A stretch of 64,000 bases of DNA from Zygaena filipendulae. Taxonomy: Eukaryota; Arthropoda; Insecta; Lepidoptera; Zygaenidae. Position numbers and translations under genes: made by a program. The notes below the pieces were generated by a model. It was not told the origin of the DNA, made no database searches, and saw only the letters and a program-made list of their open reading frames with translations. Where the stretch lies: assembly GCA_907165275.2 (NCBI GenBank), contig OU015661.1, positions 3,541,501 through 3,605,500 of the forward strand, given 5' to 3'. This document shows positions 48,582 to 60,654 of the stretch, piece by piece (within the stretch, counting starts at the first letter, position 1; every line of letters begins with the position of its first letter).

Positions 48582-49246
48582 AATAGGGTACTTGCATGAA
48601 ATTTATAATAAGAAATTGTGTCTATATTTCAAAAATAGAGCCTTAGAAAAGCGTTATCGTGAAAGATTTACCAAAAAAATTTCAATGGTTTCCAAAATAT
48701 TCAACTTTTAATTTTGTGAAACGGAACGTTGCAACGAAACACCAATCACAGCCAAGCTTGACACATGACGTCACTTTTATTTTTTTAAGAAACATTTACC
48801 TCTTGAAAGAATTAAACCTCATTTTTCTCTGAAGAGAAGGCAAAAGAAACTAAGTGCATACAGTCAACGCATATTTTCCATTTTCTGAAGTTTTTTACTT
48901 TAAAATGCATCGGTAAGATGCATTTCGATTCTTTACTGGAAATTTTGGAAGTAAATCGACACAGTTGAACCTTAATTTCGCTTTTGGATACCGAAGTTAT
49001 CCGTCTGTCAGTGTCACATGACCCATGTTCAATACGACAGTGACATTTCTATTACAGATTAATAAGGCGTAATTTTGAACTAGTGACGTCATTCCGCGTT
49101 TCGGCGGTAAGGTCTAAAGTAGGAACTTTGAAATGCTCTATTTAATTAATTTATGCATATAGTTATTTTCTTTTTCTTGCTTTGTTTAAGTGGGCCATAT
49201 ATCTTTAAAATAGACTGAAAAAAAAAATTCATGCAAGTACCCTATT
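48582..49246 (-). mobile_element. ~640-bp TIR element, copy 3 (reverse orientation)
   Basis: AATAGGGTACTTGCATGAAA to TTCATGCAAGTACCCTATT. Internal order is reversed relative to 27423 and 34351: CTTGACACATGACGTCACTT first, TAGTGACGTCATTCCGCG near the end. Confidence 0.85.
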
Positions 49247-49397
49247 GTGACAAGTTCTACTCAAATCTACATTATCTTGTGCTATCTTGTTTTTCGGAAT
49301 AGACCACTGAGAAAAAATATATAGTATACATATACACGTATAGGTAATGTATAGCTAACATAATAATTATGTAGACACAAGACTATTAATGATATAA

Positions 49398-49469
49398 GTA
49401 TCGAAGATCGAGAGCATGTTGGCGGGGTCCTTGTTGCCGCCTGGAATGTTCCAAGCGCAGCTGCGGTGA
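49398..49469 (-). other. Candidate unassigned exon
   Basis: On the minus strand an acceptor TTGTCACCGCAG at about 49470 opens a frame reading CAWNIPGGNKDPANMLSIFD, then TYIINSLVST and a stop. The composition looks like protein, but no good donor follows, so it would be a last exon. A block at 56697-56780 (-), MHWCNVKAVDRKRPLGSGGC, ends in a GCAG/GTTTGT donor of matching phase. I do not recognise either. Confidence 0.25.
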
Positions 49470-49471
49470 CA

Positions 49472-50989
49472 AATTTAGTTTTTTTTTATATTTAATTTGT
49501 GTACGGTCACTGGGACAACAGCTGATCATGTCCCAGTCATCTCCGAAACAGTTGGGTTATGGAGATCCTTCCGGTAGGTATTTTGTCTAGCAGTCGACCG
49601 AGTCGACGACTATCAGCTGATTTGATGATTACGATAGTAGAATACCTACTATTTCAAAAATAGGAAACCACACGTAAGGAGGATTCCGTTTACGGTATCG
49701 TACATAATGATTTGAATAAAAAAGAAAAGGAAGAAATAACATTAATTTCTAATTAATTAATTGCTTTCTCCTTTTTCTTTAGGTACTGTATCATTGTTAT
49801 TTTATGTGCAATAAAGGATTAAATAAATAAATTAATTAATTAATTTGACAATAATTTAAAAAAATTAATAATGATAATATTATTAATAATAAACAAATAT
49901 TAAAACACTTAAAATCACGCAAACCAACTAAAGGGTTTACAGCTAAAGACGCTTGACACAAACAGCCAGCTTATAGCGATTTTCAGCTGAACTTGGAACA
50001 GAAGTATGACAACGCACTTAGTGAAAGATCTAAAGTTTTTATGTCGCTGATAGATTTTTTTGTTTAAAGAATAATAAAGCAATAAACAGAGTGAGATCTA
50101 AAAATAATAGCATTATTTTGTTCGAAACACTCAAATATAAAACAACAGTTAGTCGTCGTAGTATAATTAGATCAGAAAACCGTTAGATTTTGTTCGCAGA
50201 CTACTAATAATCAATTCTTATCTTTATCAGTGCTACTTTATAGAATGTTAGCCAGACACGGGCGGTGCAGCATGCCTGTTTGCGTTTGGATTTGGTCACG
50301 ATTCGACCGCATTTTGTGGCTTACATGAAGTACCTATGATCTCCGTGTTTATCTTAAGATTACACTAACAGGTATATACAGGTAATAGGTATTGACTGTA
50401 CGGATTGTAAACAACACGTAAAAATGGAATCCGATAGTCAATATGAAGTTTTGAACCTACTTTTTTTAGCTTTAACACTGGGCTTGCCACATCTGTACCT
50501 ATAGAAATACCTACATATATGCAACCCCAGGCATAAGAATAACATACAAAGATTACTGAATAACACATTCATATTATGCTTTAATATGTTAATAAGGAAT
50601 AACGTTCTATCCTATCTCAGTGCAGTCAGTCAGTCCGCTAAAGATTATAGTATAATAGGATAACCCCTATTACAATCAAACAAACGTTTCCTCTTTTTTT
50701 ATTAGCATGTATTAATTAAAATTAAACGTAGTAATTGACAGTAATTGCCCCGTCAAAACAAACAAAGAAGATTAAGAACTCTATCATCAGCTGTGCGTCT
50801 CTTTTTATATTAGGTATGTGAGGTCATTGTGCGGGGTCGCGAATTAAAACAGCCTCGCTTAAAATCAAAGTAGTCAACGTTGTCTATTGCAATTTGAAGA
50901 TTTTAGGAAATAATGCATCGTGTAAGCTAGCTTTGCAATCTTTTAAAATAAATATAACAATTTTTTAGTAAAATAACATTATAATGTCT
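49472..50989. other. Intergenic; nothing recognised
   Basis: AT-rich, no supported feature. Confidence 0.3.
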
Positions 50990-51292
50990 GGGCGACCGAA
51001 CTTCGCTCATAGCTAGCTTGTTAAGTAGAAAAGCAGTACCAAATACTCATCTTTAATTGCCTGAAAACACGGATAAAACGGCGTTTTCTCAAAGTGAAAC
51101 CCAATCTATAGGTAGATCGATTAATCGCCCCCGAAACCCCCAGCATACTAAATTTCATGAAAATCGTTGGAGCCGTTTCTGACATTCTGATTATAAGTTA
51201 TATACAGACGTCTGGCCTACGTCTCAGGAAATACAACTTACATAAATACAAGAATTGCTCGTTTAAAGATAGTAGACAGATAGATTCACACT
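50990..51292 (+). repeat. Dispersed repeat fragment
   Basis: GTCTGGGCGACCGAACTTCG, AAATTTCATGAAAATCGTTG, GAGCCGTTTCTGACATTC and AGAATTGCTCGTTTAAAGAT look like a lepidopteran interspersed repeat of non-LTR or SINE type. Only one copy lies in the window, so the call rests on general resemblance. Confidence 0.45.
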
Positions 51293-51499
51293 CATATTTA
51301 GGTAATAATAGCGTCACTCGAAGGTAACGAACGTAGCTCGTAATGAATATAAGTATTTTTTTCTACCGAGAACAAAAAACACTTTAAAGTTTCCTAAATC
51401 TTCTTTGTCTTTTAAATCATTGATCTGATTGTTATGAAACTTAGGTTGATTACTGTGTGTACGTCTGCGAAGGTTTTTAACAGTTTGTGGGGAGATTAA

Positions 51500-51720
51500 G
51501 GTGCGGGCCAGACAGAAGGGGCGCGGGCGCGGGCGCGCCCTCAGCGCATCTCTCTTCTATCTGTTTTGCATCGCGTCCCTCTCCTAAATTTTGTATGAAA
51601 GAACATTCGAAAGGCGTCGAACCGGAGATGAAAATACGTAGGCGAGGGACGTGATGCAAAACAAAAAGAAGATGTGCGCTGATGGCGGCGCGCCCGCACC
51701 CCTTCTGTCTCGCCTGCGCC
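51500..51720. mobile_element. Harbinger-like MITE, 221 bp, TAA target duplication
   Basis: Left GGTGCGGGCCAGACAGAAGG and right CTTCTGTCTCGCCTGCGCC are inverse complements with few changes. The arms extend about 75 bp to CATCGCGTCCCTC. TAA flanks both sides (51497-51499, 51721-51723). It is strongly CpG-rich in an AT-rich setting. Confidence 0.8.
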
Positions 51721-51723
51721 TAA

Positions 51724-53098
51724 TAAAACTTACGCGGGTGAATACGCTGCGCGCTGGCACCAGCTAACAGCATTATGATTTATGACATACAAAATCACCT
51801 TGTATTTGCGAGATATATCTACCTAAAGTTATTTCGAATTCGGTAAAAATTATTTCCTGGAGTCTGTTATTTATTTATTTAGCTACCTACTTATTTGTTA
51901 TTCGGCATTGAACTTCTATTTCATGATTTACGGTATAACATCAATACAATGAGAAAAATAACCATACCTACATAAATAGTAACGGTGGATCTATTATGTA
52001 GTTTGTGGTACCTACCTATTTAAAGATATAGATATCTCTCTATTCTGTCTCTGTAAGCACGTATCTACATAACTGGCATGTAATAAAAGTGATGACAGAT
52101 GTCGATTTTGTGACCGGAACACCGGTTAGATATTGATCGTATTGTTAAATCTGAACTAATATTATTTATTTATTTATTATAAAGGGGAAGATTTGATTTT
52201 TTGTCAACGGGCACTCTGAAATTACCGCGGGTGAAACCGCGGTGAACAGCTAGTAGGATATAATTTAATTCTAACTGTTATAGAGGAAATAGAATCGATA
52301 AAATAGATATACTTAGGTACATAACATACGGTACTTTATTCCAATTTTTAACATCTACCTATCAGCGACATAAAAAGGCGTCTGCGTCAGTGTCTAAGTC
52401 AAAAAGGTCTCGGTAGGTAATCCGTTAAATGTTTCAACTTTTAGGATTCCGTATCGAAATGAAAAAACAAAACGCAACTATAATAATTTTATCTTGTCCG
52501 TCCGTATGTCCGTAGCCTATACCTATGTCATAGCTATATTACTCGGAGATATTATATGTATAGATAAAAAGGAAGGTGCATTCTATAAACCGCTATAAGT
52601 ACAATGCTGTAGTAAAATAAAAATAAATAAAAATAAAAATAGGGGTGGCACTTTATACATTAACTATGAGTAATTATAAATAATAATTATCTGGTTGTGA
52701 GTTTTAAGGACTGAGAAAGGTGGATGACCAATGTGCTACGGTGTATACGGTCATCCATCAATCGGATTTGCGTTTGAAAGGTCTAAAAAGAGAACGTTTT
52801 TTAAACCGTACAATCGTACAGATGCAATTTTAAAATTTAAAAATGAATACATAAAATCCGGCTAAATGGGTGTCGGACCACTTGAACTGTATAGGGTTCC
52901 GACTTCCGTAGTGAGTGGTAGTGAGGAACAACTTTCGTTGGTAGAATTAAAAGTTATTATCAATAATGTTATATGTCTTACAAAAGGTTTCATCTCCAAT
53001 CGGCTGCTCTACGGAAAAACAAAGCAACTGTAATTTTTTTCGAAATGAGTTTTTTTTTTATTTCTGCCTCTTTTCAGGCATAAGGGACGTTGCTATAC
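51724..53098. other. Intergenic with a Helitron end
   Basis: Only the Helitron 3' end at 52211-52254 is recognisable: ACCGCGGGTGAAACCGCGG then CAGCTAGT. No gene. Confidence 0.4.
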
Positions 53099-53106
53099 AT
53101 ACTCAC

Positions 53107-53440
53107 CAGGGATGTTGCGAATATTCGCATCTGCATCACAAATGCGGAGCTTCTGCATAGAGTTAGACATCCGCATCCATAATAACCAATGCGGATGTTC
53201 ATGCGGACGCGGATATAATATGACAAGAAAGAAATTGGGCGGGGCCGGCGAATAATGATGATTATTATGTGAAGTTAAAAAATAGCATTATTCTTATTAC
53301 TAATTTTCATTAATAAAAATGTTAATAATAAGATCTTAAACATCCGCATCCGCATCCGCGGATGTGAGCCTTCAAAAATCCGTATCCGCATTCACATCAC
53401 ATCCGCGAGTGTGAATAAATCGGCATCCGCAACATCCCTG
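53107..53440. mobile_element. hAT-like MITE, 334 bp, 8-bp target duplication
   Basis: Ends CAGGGATGTTGCGAATATTC and GCATCCGCAACATCCCTG are inverted. Flanks ATACTCAC (53099-53106) and GTACTCAC (53441-53448) match at 7 of 8 bases, as expected for a hAT insertion with one later change. The inside is built from CATCCGCATCCGC-type inverted repeats. Confidence 0.8.
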
Positions 53441-53448
53441 GTACTCAC

Positions 53449-53976
53449 AACCAAACACAACCATCAAAGAGCCTTTAGTCTTAGAGAAAATAAAATTAAG
53501 AAACCGTTAAACTATGGAAGGTTTGTTTTAAATAAAACAGATTCCGGTTTTTTGCTCCTCTTGTAAACTTAGCATATATGGCAATAAATAAATAATAGAT
53601 TATTATATACGTTTAAAAACTTTATCAAAAAGCCGCTTAACCTTGCGCTGTCGTGCGTCTAGATACGAAAGTGTTGTAATTAGCACAATATATATACCTA
53701 CCTATTAAATTTAATACCTAATTAACATTTGATTGCGCGACTGTTCCTCTATGGTTATCAATGACAGTGCCCTTGACAGCTGAGTACCTCGGTCGCCTCA
53801 AATCTGTGGCATTTATTTGGTGAGAAGAAAGGAGGCTTTTTGGTACTTATCGGTATTTTAGATATAGGTACTTGCCCGGTTACGGTAGGTTAGATTAATT
53901 TAGCTTATTCTATTGTTGTTATACATAACTAGCTAAATAAGCGAAACAAGACTTTATTATTTTGAATTTATATACT
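53449..53976. other. Intergenic; nothing recognised
   Basis: AT-rich, no feature supported. Confidence 0.3.
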
Positions 53977-54236
53977 ACTAGCTGTCCCCCGCGATTTCAT
54001 CCGCGGTAATTTCGGAGTTCCCGCTTTCGGGACAAAAGTACTCTATGTCCTTCTTTGTACTCGAGACAGTAGTTTACGGTGATTAGCCGTTCCCCGCATT
54101 AGTGCCGGAGTTCCCGTGGGAATTCCGGGATAGAAACTATCCTATCTTTTAAGTTGGACCATATATGGTAACAAAATTTTATCCAAATCCGTTCAGTAGT
54201 TTAGGAGTTCATCGCGGACAAACAACGTGACAAGAT
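53977..54236 (-). mobile_element. Non-autonomous Helitron, composite subfamily
   Basis: ACTAGCTGTCCCCCGCGATT head and internal GCCGTTCCCCGCATTAGTGC head; close to 4605-4911 over its full length. A short plus-oriented Helitron end follows at 54295-54335 (GCGGGCGAAACCGCAGGG, CTAGT). Confidence 0.7.
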
Positions 54237-54335
54237 TTTACATATTTCGTTTTATCATCTAGCAATGTTATATTTTTTCCTTCTTACTCTCTAAAACTGA
54301 AATTAACGCGGGCGAAACCGCAGGGATTAGCTAGT

Positions 54336-55040
54336 TGTTAATATAAATTTCGCTACTACAGATGTCTCTTGGGGCTTACGACTAAAAACTTTCGATAATC
54401 ACCGCTGCAGTAAAAACTTACACTGCAAAAAACTGTTTGAAAACCGGTCTACCCGTTTTCGGAGAAAAATTATAACAATTGACTGATAATGTAAATGAAC
54501 ACACGTAGGTACTAGGTACATTAAAAAAATCGCAACAATTTAGAAATTAAACAACAATGAATTATTACCGTAATACAATACGAACAAAGCATATAACAGT
54601 CAAACTAAATAAATTATTTAATTATACCATACCGGCTATAAGTAATATGTCGAAGTCGTAGATAATTAAATTTGCATCACAAAACTAAGAATAATACACG
54701 TGTATAAAGTTTACAGCCAAAACAACGCCGAGAAAAACAATGGCCTTCCGTTCTGCATGGTGCTATTGGTTAACTCTATTTTTAACTTCTTCACTGTCTA
54801 TTACATAAGTTACAAATACAAAACGTGCATAAATCCATAGGATGTCACATTTTAACATTCATGATATCAAATCACTTATCACGTCAATACTCTAAGCCTG
54901 CAATCTATACCTACAGGGAATCCACGTCGATAAATCATAAACCACTCAAATATGAGGTCAGAAGCGTGGGTTGAATATGAGGTGATATTAATTTACATTA
55001 TACCATATTAAAGTGTTAGTTTCCGAATATTAGTGAAGTA
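54336..55040. other. Intergenic; nothing recognised
   Basis: AT-rich, no feature supported. Confidence 0.3.
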
Positions 55041-55237
55041 GTAATGAAAGTATGTAATTAATCATATGTAATGAAAGAAGTAGTTTCATTACGTATGAAT
55101 ATCCTGATATTCATATGTAATGAAACTAAGTAATTAATCATATGTAATGAAACTAAGTATGTAATTAATCATATGTAATGAAAGAAGTAGTTTCATTACA
55201 TATGAATATCCTGATATTCATATGTAATGAAACTACT
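55041..55237. repeat. Palindromic tandem array
   Basis: ATCATATGTAATGAAAGAAG, TAGTTTCATTACATATGAAT and ATCCTGATATTCATATGTAA follow one another and repeat with small changes after roughly 110 bp. CATATGTAATGAAA occurs many times in both orientations, so the block can fold into several alternative hairpins. Confidence 0.75.
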
Positions 55238-56037
55238 TCATCATCAGCTCTCTTACCATTGGATACGGAATCACCGAAGGCATAATCTATCAATTAAATC
55301 TAGTTCTTCTATTTTACTAATACAAAAAAGATCAAAATCAGTTATGTAAAATAGAGTTGTAATTAATGATTTGATTAGCATTTATTATATTACTTAAGCG
55401 AGAATAAACTGCTATTAAATCATTTAATTAAATGTTTTGGTTAGCAATAAATAAAAACGAGCTGCGATATCTATTCTGCAATGTAACCCTGTGATATGTA
55501 TTTTGCAATGCGGAGTACCCAGAAAGGCTAGGTTAAGTTTGTACTATTGGCCACAAGTAGCAATAACGAATCTTTAACAGCTTACTGAACTTCTAATCTG
55601 CTGACGATAAGTAGCATGATAAGGTACTATATGTGCTGATAGAATGAATTTTCTGGCTGGCTAAAACATATTTGTGGGCGTTCAAGAAAAAAGTACCAGT
55701 AGTTGCGTAATACGTACTAGATTCGTTATCTAGAATAGTCTACTTTTTTTTATTTATTAAATGGTTTTAAATAATATACAGATACAAATTTCACTTATTT
55801 CCAGTACAACAAAAACCATATTGATAGGAAGGAATGAAAAAATATTCAAAAACTAGCACAATTTTTTTTATCAGTCATTTGAAGTTGAAATTCTGAAAAA
55901 GTTTGACTTGATGAAAAGCATTATAAAAGTTTTGGTGAAAAAGAATAACAGACTTCTACTTGCTTGTGACATAGATTTTCATATATTATTGTAGATTAAG
56001 ATATATGAAATTGTAGAAAATTGAGAATTTATTAATA
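55238..56037. other. Intergenic; nothing recognised
   Basis: AT-rich, no feature supported. Confidence 0.3.
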
Positions 56038-56239
56038 ACTAGCTGCGCCCCGCGGTTTCATCCGCGGTAATTTTGAAATTCCCGCGGGAATCCCGGGATA
56101 AAAAGTACCCTATGTCCTTCTCTGTACCCCTGACAACGTGCATGCCAAATTTCATCCAAATCCGTTCAGCCGTTTTTGCGTGATTGAGTAACAAACATCC
56201 AAACATTCCACACTTTCACATTTATAATATTAGTAGGAT
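56038..56239 (-). mobile_element. Non-autonomous Helitron, well preserved
   Basis: Complete 202-bp copy: ACTAGCTGCGCCCCGCGG start, GGGATAAAAAGTACCCTATG, GTGCATGCCAAATTTCATCC, end TTTATAATATTAGTAGGA. In Helitron polarity it starts TCCTACTAATATTATAAATG and ends hairpin-CTAGT. It serves as the reference for the family in this window. Confidence 0.85.
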
Positions 56240-59084
56240 AATAAATAATCAATTAAAATCGCGGACGCAATTTTTTCACAAAACTTCTTAAATCTCGGAA
56301 TCTAAATGCCGAGAACTGGTACTTTTTGCTTGGACACCCACATTTTGAGTCAAAAAAGTACGTTAGTGATCATAATCGAAACATTCTAATGCGACTGACT
56401 GTACAATTTCAATTGATTGATTCAAAGAGAATATAATACCTGCGTGGATTAATTGATGCATTATTTGATATATTTTTGGTACCTATACCTACCTACCTAC
56501 TATTCTCTAGCAAACGTATAATAAAGTAACAAGTAACAACTGATGAAACTAGGTATGTACCTAATTAAATAAATCATCCAGTACTTCTTAGAATAACCAC
56601 CCAAGGATCCATAAACGGTTATTGATGATAATCAGCTGGAGATAAAATATGAGTTTAATAATAGGATACAAGTAGAGCCGAATGAGATCGTAATGGGGCA
56701 TATAGGATTAACAAACCTGCAGCCTCCGCTGCCTAGCGGGCGCTTGCGGTCAACAGCCTTGACATTGCACCAATGCATGGAGGTGGTTTTATTTTGAACA
56801 ACAAGTTTGTGCAAAACAGAGCGTCCTATTAAGATTCAATCGTCATAAGTAGCTTCTAAAAGTTTCGTCTAATCAATGAATTTCAATTTTAGAAAAAAAA
56901 AATTTCCTTTGCCTTTCCCGAAAGGAGAGTACCTACTTAAAGAAAACAAACAATATTAAAAATTGTTTTTATGGAATACTTATTACTATTGTTAAAAAAA
57001 TCTAAGATTGTAATTAGAAAAAGATTTGCGCTAACTGTGACATAAAAACTCAAAGGCCGGACAATGAAGAACGCCGTCCAATTCAATTAAATTTAAGGCC
57101 ATATAAGATAGTACAGATTAAAGTATATTTTTAACTATGTTGATTGCATTGTACTTAAATTGTTTGCATATCAGTCGAGAGATTGGTTCCGCGGCAATTT
57201 TTTGCAAAACTTTTTTAACGCAGTAAATGACCATGTGGTGTCTTCAACAAACATACCTGCATAAAATATCCAGGTTATTTGTATTTGCTAACAATAAGAA
57301 TAAATATTATAAAAGACTGAGAGATAAAAGGTTTTCTGAACTAAACCCTGATTGATTGCATCATTACGGATAGTAACTAATTAACTGTTTATTTTTTTAT
57401 TGTATTATTCAATAAATCTATCTATCTATATCTATCTGTCTAAAGTCGCACTACTCGTTACAAATGAAGTAGGTACCGGGCTTTGGTGATTCAACAGCTG
57501 AAGTAAAAAGGGTGAAACGCGAGTCAAACCACGAGGCAATGGCTAATAATATTCCATACTTATACGTACGAGTATTTCCTGACCGTTATCTAGCGCAAAC
57601 TCTATCCAAGTTGAGATCTTTATAACTGCCCTTTAACTTCGAAACACAATGTAACATTATATTCGATGTTTACTTTTAGTTTGTCTTTAACGCATCAGAC
57701 ACGAGACGCGGAAACAACCTTCCTGAGATTTTGGATTGTAAAGTGGACGTCACTATTAGCAATAATGGCGCAGCGCTAAGTTTCACGGAATCTTTTTATT
57801 ATTACGTCTTTGTGTGTGTCTAGAGTTGAACAGTTTCGTTGAATGATTCTTGTCAACAATTTTCATCTGCATAAGTAAAACTTAACAAGTTTTCACGCAG
57901 CTCAGCTTCGAAGCTTTATAAAATCAAAGTTTTATAGGACCACCATGGAGACAAACAAAACGTATTGTATATAGGAAGTATAATTACCCTTACAAGCTCT
58001 TAATTTGGGACCAGATGCCACTGTGTGATAATATCCAGGTAGATCTTATTACTGTTACGAGTATGACGTGTATGTGGTCGCGACACAACAGTTTGTGCTT
58101 CCACCCAGTAGTGATGGCGTTGCTGCAAGTTCATGTCTAATCTAGGTTCCAGTAGATACTAAGTGTTGCCGTTGAAGATCTAAGATACTCTATTTATAAA
58201 CTTGGCAATAATAACATAATAAGCACTTAGCGATCGTGATTAGATTGGTTGATGGCTCAGGAAGTTAAACCCCGTTAACTTGTGACTATCTTATAAATAA
58301 GAGTAGGTAAATCTTAATATAAAGTAACTACCTATCTTTTAAACCATACAAGTGAAGCAAATTACTATTGATTGGGCATTCACAATAGGAAGTAATTGAT
58401 TAAGCAAAAAATGTACCTATAACTAGGTAAACTATGTATTAAGTCGCATCAGTTCCGATATAAAAAACGTTTAAAAACAAGATTTTTATTGAATTCGAAC
58501 TCTGCAGATTTTTTTCACGGACGCTTTTTTAGATGTTATCGAATCTGTCTGTGGCTTCAAATAAAAGTAAGTTTCTTATATCATATTTTTATTGCAAGGT
58601 TTTGGTAAATATTGGTAGGTAAGTCCATACTTTGCTAATAATATAGGTTAGGTATCTACTTTGTTTATTGCAATTGGCAGCAGGAAAAAGAAGTTATGAC
58701 AATTTGTAACTTAAACCGATTATTATCATTTATCAGCCAAAACAACATGTTTTCGTCTTTTAAATTTATAGTCGCTTCAATTAATTGTCATATACATCAT
58801 ACACATTATTGTACGTCACGTTGGTTAATAATTATACGTAAACCTATTTAGGTAGGTAGGTATAGTCAACATAGGAGCACATACGTGTACAATAGGAGCA
58901 CGTTATGTACCTACTGAAATATTATAAATTCTACACATCCAAAAAACAATAATATACTATATACACAATAGTATTCAAATTATTGTTAGCATCATATGCG
59001 TCAATATCATCTAAAAATTTGTCAAATATATAATATCTTCTTATTTATAAACATGAATGGGTATGATGAAAAGGTATAAAAATA
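56240..59084. other. Long gene-poor stretch
   Basis: AT-rich with few landmarks: the 56697-56780 GC-richer block (see the 49398 entry), a CCCGAAAGG repeat head at about 56918, and TATCTATC simple sequence at about 57418. No gene seen. Confidence 0.3.
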
Positions 59085-59252
59085 AAAATTAAATTTAGTC
59101 CGACAGTTAGATAGTAAAAAAATAATAGAGACGTATTTTTTTTGCTTTTTCGAATTATTAAAAAAATACATACTTAGATTACGTATTAAAGTTTAGGAGT
59201 GGGAAGTCACGACGTCATAACTAAGTTAATCGACAAGACGGACTAAAAATTA
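59085..59252 (-). mobile_element. 328-bp-family TIR element with internal deletion
   Basis: TTTAGTCCGACAGTTAGATA, GAGACGTATTTTTTTTGC, AAAGTTTAGGAGTGGG, GTCACGACGTCATAAC and GACGGACTAAAAATTA in family order. About half the element is missing, including the outer ends. Confidence 0.65.
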
Positions 59253-59257
59253 AAATT

Positions 59258-59444
59258 TAGTCATCATGTCCATTTGATTGCTATTCGTTTGTCTCGCTAA
59301 AACTCAAGAATGGCTGGACCGATTTGGCTAATTTTGATCTTGAAATATTTGTGGAAGTTCAAGGAAGGCTTATATTAAAGAAAATTGGGAGTTCCTGCGG
59401 GAATTCTGAAACTCACGCGGGTGAAACCGCGGGACACAGCTAGT
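59258..59444 (+). mobile_element. Helitron, second subfamily
   Basis: GTCTCGCTAAAACTCAAGAA, TGGACCGATTTGGCTAATTT and CACGCGGGTGAAACCGCGGG, then CAGCTAGT at 59444. The reverse partner of the same subfamily is at 60655-60833. A small foldback (TTTACACGGGTG / CACCCGTGTA) follows at 59455-59517. Confidence 0.75.
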
Positions 59445-59517
59445 TTAATCTGGGGTTTACACGGGTGACTTAAAGCCGCACGATTTTTGCCGCGCGGCGA
59501 AAATCCACCCGTGTATA

Positions 59518-60015
59518 CCTCCGTATACGTATATCCCTCTTAAGATATACTTACATATACCACTGACATGACAGTAGCTTGTTTATTAGTATTACCAACG
59601 AATTTTAGTTTGCTACGAAATACAAAAAAAATGTTTGTGTTTAGTTTAGTTATAGTATAGTATTATTATTATCTGTGGTTATAGTTACTGGGTACTCACA
59701 ACAATTAGAATCTTTTGTTGCATAGATGATTATGGTCACCTTGAATGGATAGCACTATGTGGACACCTGGATTGCTTGACAACTTTTGATGCCAATTGTT
59801 CCATTTGAGAGGATTTCTTTCAATACAATTATGTTGATTGTTATGAATCGTCAGAAGATTACCAGGAAACAAATTTACAACAAGGCTGTCTAGCTAACAA
59901 ACAGCTCATCGTAATACACGGTATTTGATGGAGTTAGACATTTGGAGTCGTATATACCTAACAATATTTTTAGCACTATAGTGGTCTTGTGTAACTCTTA
60001 ATTGCAAATAGCTGG
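59518..60015. other. Intergenic; nothing recognised
   Basis: AT-rich, no feature supported. Confidence 0.3.
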
Positions 60016-60069
60016 AAACGACTTAGACCTACCTCCAAAGTCAACTTTGCAGGTAGGTCTAAGTCGTTT
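60016..60069. repeat. Near-perfect 26-bp-arm hairpin
   Basis: Left arm AAACGACTTAGACCTACC plus TCCAAAGT, loop CA, right arm the inverse complement with a single mismatch. The two-base loop makes an ordinary microRNA precursor unlikely; it may be a foldback footprint or a cruciform-forming site. Confidence 0.7.
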
Positions 60070-60406
60070 TTATGAGTAGACGAGAGTTGGAAAATAATTT
60101 TCATCCACGGAATTCCCAAGGCGTCTTATAAACTCACGCGGGCACACATTAGGATGGACAAAAATGAAAGTATATAAGATGATAATAATAATAATAATAA
60201 GTTACCAGCCTAAGCTGAGAAAAAAATTAAAAAATGGATAGTAATAATAATAATCCACTTCACAACACACAGATCTATTTAAGCCCACACTAAGCTATAA
60301 GCTTGTGTCGTGGAAACCAAGCAAACGTGGTATATGTATACTACATATTATTACATATATATTATAGTACTTATAGGCACGCCCAGATTGGAAAATGGAA
60401 TCCTGT

Positions 60407-60500
60407 GTTCATCACACAAAGTCCACCCCCACCGGGAATCGAACCCGAAAAACCTTGATTAGCGGCAGGCATGGTGACCTACTGCGCCAATCGGGTAACA
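60407..60500 (-). repeat. tRNA-derived SINE head
   Basis: On the minus strand CCCGATTGGCGCAGTAGGTC (A box), GCCGCTAATCAAGG and TCGGGTTCGATTCCCGG (B box), then a unique body beginning GGGGGTGGACTTTGTGTGAT. Same family as 40677. Confidence 0.8.
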
Positions 60501-60654
60501 GATCGCCAGATTAACAGGTGGTAGCTAAGGCTCCAGGTATAGAATCACATCATCGGTCCATACGATTTGATGACAGCGCCCCCGCTGCAAAAGAATAGCG
60601 TAAGAAGCAGTCATCGTAAATAGATCCTCAGCTGATATTTTTATTTCTTTATGG

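Noticed and set aside
48330..48599. 89-codon plus-strand frame
   Set aside because: No motif, starts in simple repeats and runs into a TIR element.
55041..55237. CRISPR-like array
   Set aside because: The repeats are palindromic and contiguous without unique spacers, and the DNA is eukaryotic.
60016..60069. microRNA precursor
   Set aside because: A two-base loop and nearly perfect stem do not fit insect pre-miRNA shape.
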